From Anaerolineae bacterium (GTDB taxonomy: Bacteria > Chloroflexota > Anaerolineae > 4572-78 > J111), in assembly GCA_022071955.1 (NCBI GenBank), contig JAJVIM010000008.1, positions 58,134-122,133 of the forward strand: 64,000 nt of DNA, written 5' to 3'. A model generated the notes under the pieces. That model did no database searches, was not told the origin of the DNA, and saw only the letters and a program-made list of their open reading frames with translations. Shown here one piece after another: positions 34,828 through 40,910 of the stretch; position 1 is the stretch's first letter; each line of letters opens with the position of its first letter. The position numbers were made by a program, and so were the translations under genes.

Positions 34828-35004
34828 TCAATTGTAAAATTTTAATCTTTTTGATACCGTCTCTGTAAACATATTCCTGAACCGACACTCTCTTGCCTTA
34901 AGTACCCTGACTCTTTCTATTGTCAATTCCGGTATTTCGATCTTGTATCCGCCATTCGACCCAGCGCCCGGCCATCTAAAAGCTTCAATCAGTTTTGGTA
35001 CCAT
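34828..35004 (-). CDS. Small hypothetical protein upstream of the replication gene
   Basis: 58 residues from ATG at 35004, preceded by AAGGTAAGGATAA. It begins MVPKLIEAFRWPGAGSNGGY and is basic at the end. Third small gene after the element-2 leader promoter. No family recognised; spacing and a good ribosome site are the support. Confidence 0.5.
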   Translation of the reverse strand: MVPKLIEAFRWPGAGSNGGYKIEIPELTIERVRVLKARECRFRNMFTETVSKRLKFYN

Positions 35005-35035
35005 TTATCCTTACCTTCACCTTACGCTGGTTTTG

Positions 35036-35185
35036 CTACTTGGAAGCGGCTTCCACTTCACGTCGTTGCTGGCGCAGGTACTCCTCCCTTAGAGGTAGCC
35101 GGTACAGAATTTCTTCCCATATCTCCTGTTGCTCAGTGAACTGCGGTTGAATCGTCGTTACGCTTCCTTCTCGAGAATTTTTCAA
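35036..35185 (-). CDS. Small hypothetical protein, possible TTG start
   Basis: 49 residues if TTG at 35185 is the start. Charged and helical (TIQPQFTEQQEIWEEILYRL, then REEYLRQQRREVE). It ends 31 nt before the next small gene. Start uncertain and no family recognised. Confidence 0.4.
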   Translation of the reverse strand: MKNSREGSVTTIQPQFTEQQEIWEEILYRLPLREEYLRQQRREVEAASK

Positions 35186-35237
35186 GATTCTTTTGCCTTA
35201 ATTTTAGAGCGGTGCAAATGCCCTACATTGAGGACAA

Positions 35238-35423
35238 CTATTTTTCAGTTTGAAGTGGCCACACCCCCTGCACCCGGCTGAACTCCCGGATCATCCAACG
35301 TAAAGTCTCACTCATATTTGCCTGTTCCTGCGCCATAAGCGCCTGGAATGCATTCCACTCCGAGTCCGACACTCGCCCCCGGACAATTACTTTCTTGCCG
35401 TTGTTGACTGCAAACCTCTTCAT
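35238..35423 (-). CDS. RHH-like regulator after the element-2 leader
   Basis: 61 residues from ATG at 35423 with AAAGGAG upstream. KKVIVRGRVSDSEWNAFQAL followed by ANMSETLRWMIREFS is the ribbon-helix-helix pattern (strand, helix, Ser/Thr-rich turn, helix). First gene behind the attenuator-like leader (35450-35690), so probably a copy-number or replication regulator. Confidence 0.65.
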   Translation of the reverse strand: MKRFAVNNGKKVIVRGRVSDSEWNAFQALMAQEQANMSETLRWMIREFSRVQGVWPLQTEK

Positions 35424-35449
35424 CTGAAAAACTCCTTTCCCCGAACAAA

Positions 35450-35690
35450 TTTAAAAATAAAAATGCGCTTCAAAAAAAACGGCTCATTTCGGACGAAATG
35501 GGTTAGTTTTTTTTTGAAGCGCATCTGGGGAATCATCCCCCTTGGTCAGTAACACCTACTGGACACGTTCCGCGTTTCAAAATCCTGCCGGTAGACCAAC
35601 ACCGGTTAAATTGTCAAACTGCTACTACATCTGGTAGTTTTTCATACTAAAGACTAAATATAGTATAGCACATTTGGTCTAAAAATCCAA
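35450..35690 (-). promoter_or_regulatory. Promoter and two-tier hairpin leader (element 2)
   Basis: Minus strand TTGGAT (35690-35685), 17 bp, TATACT (35667-35662) with an extended TG. The leader contains a perfect 17-bp stem (35463-35479 with 35508-35524, ATGCGCTTC plus eight A) enclosing a second stem CATTTCG/CGAAATG (35485-35500). It is followed by TTTTTATTTTTAAATTT, a terminator-like run, 27 nt before the ribosome site. Confidence 0.7.
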
Positions 35691-36281
35691 ATAACATTTT
35701 GTAGAATACCATTTTCCGCGATACATTCTTTGGTAAGGAAATTCCCAAAACCTTGATACTTTGGTGAAACTTTATGATAAAAACTTTCGGCGCAATTGCA
35801 CCGGAGAGCTTTTTAGATCGGTTTCCAACCATATCCAGCGAGTCCAGTAGACCGGAATCTTTGGTAATTTTTTTGATAAGATGAGTGGTCATAACGAACT
35901 TCTATGTATTAACCATTCTTGCAAGAACCGCTCTGGCCTAAATGATTCCATACCGAGTATGTCTCGCCTACACCAATTACAGGTGGAACAAACAACAATG
36001 CAACAGGCTTACACAACCAGGTTGGTCCAATGTGCCAGCCCGGTTAATGTTTATGGTGGACAACTGCTATTGCCAGAGTCCGAACCTGATTTGATCGGTA
36101 TGGTGGGTTTCTGGTTTTTGACTTTTAACGCTGGCGGAAATAGATTGGCGGGTAGATGCCCCCCGCGGGGGGCTACCACGGAGGCAACTGAATTTATATG
36201 CGAGGGGGGGTAGTTCCAGAATTAAGAATTTGCTCTATACTAATACCCCCTCATTCACCCGCAGGGTGTAAAAATTATTAG
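35691..36281. other. Right end region of element 2, no supported gene
   Basis: Open frames exist on both strands but none has a ribosome site or recognisable protein. It contains the palindrome ATTCTTGCAAGAAC at 35915-35928. The element boundary is probably in this stretch; I found no flanking direct repeat. Confidence 0.35.
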
Positions 36282-36324
36282 TTGACATAATATTCAATTT
36301 GAGATATGCAGTTCTTGCAAGAAT
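36282..36324 (+). promoter_or_regulatory. Promoter with TTCTTGCAAGAA palindrome at the start site
   Basis: TTGACA (36282-36287), 17 bp, TATGCA (36305-36310), directly followed by GTTCTTGCAAGAAT (36311-36324), which would cover the start site. It faces the HTH gene at 36482. Confidence 0.6.
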
Positions 36325-36481
36325 CGCGGTTGCCGACAGCCGCGGCCGTTCTTGATAATTTTCCAGCGGGCGAGACAGATGAGTTGGGGAACTCCCCCAA
36401 TACCCCTTATTTACACAGCACCGAGTCCTGCCACCTATGAACGTGCTATAATGAGGTAAATGCAATTGGAGGGAATGCGTA

Positions 36482-36709
36482 ATGGCGGAGAATAGCTTTG
36501 GCACAGGGTTAACGCCGCTTCAACTCCGGGCAGTGCGGGCAATATTGAGTGAACGCACCCGCAAGGCAGCGGCGGCGCAGGTAGGGGTTAGCACGGTGAC
36601 GCTGTGGCGCTGGCAAAAGCAGCCGGCTTTTCACGCAGCGTTGAAGGCCGGGATTCAGGCCCAAATTGATGCTGTTTGGCGTGATATTCAGCGGCGGCAA
36701 AACGGGTAA
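36482..36709 (+). CDS. Small HTH protein (phage terminase-small/BC6A51-like HTH)
   Basis: 75 residues from ATG at 36482, with GGAGGG seven nt upstream. LTPLQLRAVRAILSERTRKA followed by QVGVSTVTLWRWQKQPAFHA is a helix-turn-helix like those preceding terminases or in small transposon regulators. It stands alone, convergent with the STAND operon. A promoter with a palindrome at its start lies 160 nt upstream. Confidence 0.65.
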   Translation: MAENSFGTGLTPLQLRAVRAILSERTRKAAAAQVGVSTVTLWRWQKQPAFHAALKAGIQAQIDAVWRDIQRRQNG

Positions 36710-37000
36710 TGATTTGTAACATTTGCCGAAAATCTGCGACATTTTCTGGCAAAATTGCGGGTTAGTGGACACACCTGCAGCGGGAAAAATAGCTGCTGTG
36801 GTATCACCACCGCGCACACACACGAGGGAAAAATTTTACCGCGACCCCCTTACGGGGGATTCCAGGGACGGCCATCCCCCGGTTTATCCTTTTTGTCTGC
36901 TGACTGGACTTTACCCGTTGCGCTGAGAGTTCAGAGATTCAGAGTAACAGACCTGCCCCGCGCCTCTGGCGCGGGGGTTCAGAGGGGCCAGAGGCCAGAG
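36710..37000. other. Intergenic region between HTH gene and STAND operon end, with hairpin
   Basis: No gene seen. A 9-bp GC-rich stem with a 3-nt loop (CCCCGCGCC-TCT-GGCGCGGGG, 36956-36976) lies about 35 nt beyond the end of the first variable repeat. Such a hairpin downstream of the variable repeat is a known feature of DGR targets; it could also be the operon terminator, though it lacks a U-run. Confidence 0.5.
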
Positions 37001-40000
37001 TTAGAAAAATGGGGACACCACTACTCGAAACCCGAGGCTCCAGTTCCAGTTGTCTGGATAGTTCCTGTAGCGCACAGCGCAGCGGACGAGCTGAGCATAA
37101 TCGAAGAACGACCCGCCCCGGACAATGCGCAGAACATCCGTTCCGGCGCTCAAATCCTCGCGACCGGCCTGCTTGTTATAGGGATATGTGAACTCGACAT
37201 TGTATCGATCTGTCCCCCACAAGCTGCGGGTCCACTCCCACACGTTGCCGCTCATTTCTTCGCAGCCGTAGCGGCTTTTTCCGTGCGGAAAACAGCCCAC
37301 CGCGCTGGTGGCGTCAATGCCGGTATCTTTGTAATTGGCCCGCTCCGGGTCGGCGGCATCACCCCAGGGAAAGATTTGACCAGCAATTCCCCGCGCTGCT
37401 TTCTCCCATTCCGCTTCGCTGGGCAATCCGATTTTGGATTTCTGATTTTTGATTTCCGATTGGAGGTCGATCCAGACACGCCTTTGTTCAACCGGCAGCG
37501 ACTCCGGCGCAAATTCGCTATTCGCTAATTGCTCAGTCAGCCAGTGACAAAAAGCCAGCGCCTCGTACCAGCTTACGCCGACCGCCGGGTGATTAGCCGA
37601 GGTGTAAGGCGGGCCAAAATTAACCGGGCCACTGCGCCAGCCGCGCTCTTCTTTTTGCAGCTTGTCTTTGTCATCAAAATAATAGATGACATCTTTAACC
37701 TGCCCTTCCCGCCAGAAACCGGCGGCTTCGGCCTGGGGCCAGTAGCGCTGCTCGCCGTAGCCGCCGGACCGCACAAAGGCATCGTATTGAGCGTTGGTGA
37801 CCGGATACCGGCTGATGTTGAAGGCCGGCAGGTCAACGGCGTGCTGCGGCAGCTCGTCATCAAAAGCCTCATTATCAACCTTTTTGTCGCTGCCCATTTT
37901 AAAAGGGCCGGCGGGCACGTCGCACCAAACAATATCGGGCAAGCCATTGGGCAGCAAGCCCACGCCGGGGCGGTCATCGCCCAATACCGCCACCTGGCGG
38001 CCGGCGGCGGCCCGCTCCGGGGCCGGTAGTTGGGGCGCGCCCAGCAGTACCTTGAGCCAGGCGCGCACCCGGTCCAGCGTTTCGCATTCTTCGTCGTCCA
38101 CGTCGTCCAGGTTGGCGGTTTCAACCAGCGCCTGCCCGGCCAGGTGCGCGCCCCACATCGCTTCCGCCGGCGGCTCGCCGTTTGCTGGCGGGTTTTGCCA
38201 GCACAGCTTGCGGGCCAAACTCCAAATGCTGGATTGTGAGCCGCCGGCGGCTTTGGCTCCGGTCAACAGCGCCACCTCGCGCCAGCGTTCCGGCTGGGTC
38301 CGGGCCAGCCGGGCCACCTCCGCCGGGAATTTGTAATCGCTCAGGTAGCGGGCGGCCAGATATTCTTGAAAAGTGCGGTGCGGAAAGCGGTACACACCCT
38401 GGCCGTGCGGCACCAGCAGCCCGGCCCGCCCTTCCAGATAGTCAATCAATTGCCACATATCAAAACGCTGGTCGCGGCTCTGGCTCAATTCCAGCAGGCC
38501 AGTGACCAGCCGTTCCTGGCTGATGTCGGCGGTGTCGGCCTGGTCGGGCTGGTCGCGGTGCACTTCAAAAGCCAGCTTTTCCAGAAAGCGCAGCACCCGC
38601 TCCTGGTCCACGCCCAACCACTGGGTCAGGGCCGGCTGCTCCACTTCCAGTTGGCCGGTGGCGGTGCGGCGCAGCTTGGGCCGTTCCCACTTGTCCAGCA
38701 GCAGATCGACCATTTCAGCGTAGAGCCGCTCGCGCCGTTCCGGCAGGCTGCCCTGGCCGTGGCTGTGCAGTTGGGCCATTTGGGCTAGCAGCAGCGGCCG
38801 TTCGGCCAGAGTGCGCAGCCGGGGCTTGTCAAAGATGGTGCGTTTGAGCAAGCTGGCCCGGTCGTGGGCCTCGGCGGTGGTCAACCCGCGGCGGGTGGTG
38901 ACCACGTGCTCGTACCAACGGTCTACAAAACGGATTATCTGCCCTTTGCTAAACGGGACCAGCGCGCTTACTTCAAATTGCGGCAGCTTCCAGGCCTCGT
39001 CCTGATAGGCGTAAGTCCGGCTGGTAACCAAAATGCGGCAGCGGGAAAAACTGCGCCGAAACCCCTCGACCGCCTGTTTCAACTGCTCGCGGCGCTGGTT
39101 GGCCTCCGGCACCTCGTCCAGACCGTCCAACAGCAGCAGGCTGTCCTGCTCGTGCAGCAATTTTTCCAGATACGGGCTGAACTTTTCCAGCTTGGCGGCC
39201 GTCAGCTCGGCGGTAATAAAATTCCACAGGTGGCTGGCGGTGGCCGTTTCCCCGGCGGGTGGCAGGCCGCGGGCGGCAAAATCGCGCAGAATAACCCGGA
39301 CGGGCAGGAGGGGGCCGTGCTGCCACGGCTGGGGCTGATCCCGGTCATTGCCGTCGTCATCGGGCAGGGGGGCGGTCAGCCGCTCCAGATTGGCTTCGCG
39401 GCGGGTCAAACGGTGGCCGGCCAGGCACAGGGTGACAAAGTTAACAAAGGTAGTTTTGCCGCTGCCGGGGTCGCCCAGCAGCACCAGGTATTTGTGAGCG
39501 TTCAGCATCTCCAGCGCGGATTGACGCTGGCTGTCCATTGAATCCGGGGGTATGGTTTTGATTATTCTGTAATAATTACCGTCAATGTTACTGGTAGTGG
39601 TCAGCAGGGCGGTGTAGACGCTGCTCAAATTCATGGCCGCTTCAATTTCGTGGGTGACAGTTTTATCCAGTTGCGACAGCGGCAACTGGCGGCAATCTTC
39701 AAACAGGGTGTGCAGATAGTCCTTTAGCAAAGTATCGGCCTCGGGGCCGGGCTGGCCCTGCACAATCTGCCTGGCGATGATGGTGTTGTGGCTGCCGCTG
39801 ATCTGGTGGCCGCCGGCTTTGCTGCCGATGATGGCCCCATCGCCGGCCTTGATGTGGTTGCCGGTCAGCACGACGTTATCGCTGCTCAGCACCAGGGCAA
39901 TATTGGATTGAGGCGTGCCCAGTTGAACCAGCTCTTGGCGCAGAGTGCGGGCCAGCCAGGCGCGATCTGCCTCAGCCAGCCGCGTCTCGGCCCGGTTGAC

Positions 40001-40363
40001 CACCTGCAATTCGGCCAGCAGCTGGTTGAGCGTGTCGCGCAGTTCGGCGTGGGGGGCAGCGGTTTGGGCAGCCCAGTCAGCCACGTCGTCGCGAGTCAGG
40101 TTATCGGCTTGCTCTTTCCAGCGCGTAATTTGCCCGGCCAGCAGATCGGCCCCTACTCCGCTGGCAATGCCGGTCAGCGCGCCGATAACCGCCGTCCACT
40201 GGCCGGTTTGAGCGGCGGCCTCCACCGCCGGCCACAGGGTGGCGCCCAGCAGCGTGCCGTAGACCAAATTCGGCGCGTCTTTTTGATAGCGTTGTTTGAG
40301 CCAGCCTTTCAGGCCGGCCAGTTCTTTTTCAATTTGCTGCTGCCAGATATCGGTGTTGAACAT
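37001..40363 (-). CDS. STAND (NACHT-like) NTPase with C-terminal FGE-sulfatase sensor, variable repeat 1
   Basis: 1120 residues from ATG at 40363 with GGAG upstream. The N-terminal region (about 1-70) has a Gly/Ala-rich hydrophobic helix and the motif HQISGSHNTII near 188. The NACHT-like NTPase has Walker A GDPGSGKTT near 296 and Walker B LLLLDGLDEVPE near 410. Helical repeats follow, then an FGE/SUMF1-type domain (about 820-1120: VPAGPFKMGSD, LPSEAEWEKAARG, EMSGNVWEWTR, RGGSF, GFRVV). The last 45 residues are the DGR-like variable segment. In the FGE domain SEIKNQKSKI is an in-frame AT-rich insertion. Last gene of the seven-gene operon; probable intracellular sensor that oligomerises on ligand binding. 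Confidence 0.88.
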   Translation of the reverse strand: MFNTDIWQQQIEKELAGLKGWLKQRYQKDAPNLVYGTLLGATLWPAVEAAAQTGQWTAVIGALTGIASGVGADLLAGQITRWKEQADNLTRDDVADWAAQTAAPHAELRDTLNQLLAELQVVNRAETRLAEADRAWLARTLRQELVQLGTPQSNIALVLSSDNVVLTGNHIKAGDGAIIGSKAGGHQISGSHNTIIARQIVQGQPGPEADTLLKDYLHTLFEDCRQLPLSQLDKTVTHEIEAAMNLSSVYTALLTTTSNIDGNYYRIIKTIPPDSMDSQRQSALEMLNAHKYLVLLGDPGSGKTTFVNFVTLCLAGHRLTRREANLERLTAPLPDDDGNDRDQPQPWQHGPLLPVRVILRDFAARGLPPAGETATASHLWNFITAELTAAKLEKFSPYLEKLLHEQDSLLLLDGLDEVPEANQRREQLKQAVEGFRRSFSRCRILVTSRTYAYQDEAWKLPQFEVSALVPFSKGQIIRFVDRWYEHVVTTRRGLTTAEAHDRASLLKRTIFDKPRLRTLAERPLLLAQMAQLHSHGQGSLPERRERLYAEMVDLLLDKWERPKLRRTATGQLEVEQPALTQWLGVDQERVLRFLEKLAFEVHRDQPDQADTADISQERLVTGLLELSQSRDQRFDMWQLIDYLEGRAGLLVPHGQGVYRFPHRTFQEYLAARYLSDYKFPAEVARLARTQPERWREVALLTGAKAAGGSQSSIWSLARKLCWQNPPANGEPPAEAMWGAHLAGQALVETANLDDVDDEECETLDRVRAWLKVLLGAPQLPAPERAAAGRQVAVLGDDRPGVGLLPNGLPDIVWCDVPAGPFKMGSDKKVDNEAFDDELPQHAVDLPAFNISRYPVTNAQYDAFVRSGGYGEQRYWPQAEAAGFWREGQVKDVIYYFDDKDKLQKEERGWRSGPVNFGPPYTSANHPAVGVSWYEALAFCHWLTEQLANSEFAPESLPVEQRRVWIDLQSEIKNQKSKIGLPSEAEWEKAARGIAGQIFPWGDAADPERANYKDTGIDATSAVGCFPHGKSRYGCEEMSGNVWEWTRSLWGTDRYNVEFTYPYNKQAGREDLSAGTDVLRIVRGGSFFDYAQLVRCAVRYRNYPDNWNWSLGFRVVVSPFF
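37011..37147 (-). repeat. DGR-like variable repeat 1
   Basis: 137 bp aligned without gaps to 40927-41063. The gene-distal 24 bp and the first 23 bp are identical. The middle 90 bp differ at 26 positions (18 transversions, 8 transitions; 20 in codon positions 1-2), replacing 13 residues while RGGSF, RCAVR and GFRVVVSP stay fixed. Confidence 0.75.
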
Positions 40364-40430
40364 AGAATTACTCCGCGGAATCACTGAATCACTGAATGAA
40401 ATGATGGCCCTGAAAATTTGGCGGCATCGA

Positions 40431-40820
40431 TCAGTTGGCCAACCGTTTGATTTGGAGTTTTGGCCCGCCAAAATTGATCAGCAAACCGACCTGATAACCA
40501 CTGGCTTTGAGATACGACAAGGTTTGCACAAAGTCCGGTGGCTCAAGCGCGGTTTTGGCTTTGATCTCAACCAGCACCTGTTCGATGATAAAATCGACCC
40601 GTTTGCGGCCAACTTTGCCGCCTTTGTAATACACATCAAGCCAGACCTCCCGGCTAAAATCCAGCGCGTGGGCCGGTAGTTCCCGCGCCAGCGCCCGTTG
40701 GTAGATGACCTCCTGAAATCCCGGCCCCAGCGTGCGATGCACTTCCTGTGCGGCGGCAATGATGCGGGCGGTAATTTCGAAATGCAGGTATTGCTGCTTA
40801 ACGTAGGCCTGGGTCATCAT
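40431..40820 (-). CDS. GxxExxY family PD-(D/E)xK-like protein
   Basis: 129 residues. The signature GFQEVIY (GxxExxY) near residue 34 and VDFIIEQVLVEIKAK near 75-89 (Asp, Glu-x-Lys) match the GxxExxY family, a small restriction-endonuclease-fold group. These genes are common and scattered in bacterial genomes, often beside unrelated genes. It lies between two STAND genes on the same strand, so it may be an insertion in the operon or a nuclease component; I cannot tell which. Confidence 0.85.
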   Translation of the reverse strand: MMTQAYVKQQYLHFEITARIIAAAQEVHRTLGPGFQEVIYQRALARELPAHALDFSREVWLDVYYKGGKVGRKRVDFIIEQVLVEIKAKTALEPPDFVQTLSYLKASGYQVGLLINFGGPKLQIKRLAN

Positions 40821-40910
40821 TTCCCCTCAATGTGATGCTGGCAAAATGGTATTCGTCTTTTAGCTTGGCAGCGAGCACACCCATTCAGTGGTTTCACCGC
40901 CATCAGTGCC

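Noticed and set aside
35647..35892. 81-codon minus-strand frame
   Set aside because: Overlaps the element-2 leader promoter and has no ribosome site or homologue in element 1.
35881..36213. 110-codon plus-strand frame
   Set aside because: No ribosome site and no protein-like composition; contains a palindrome copy.
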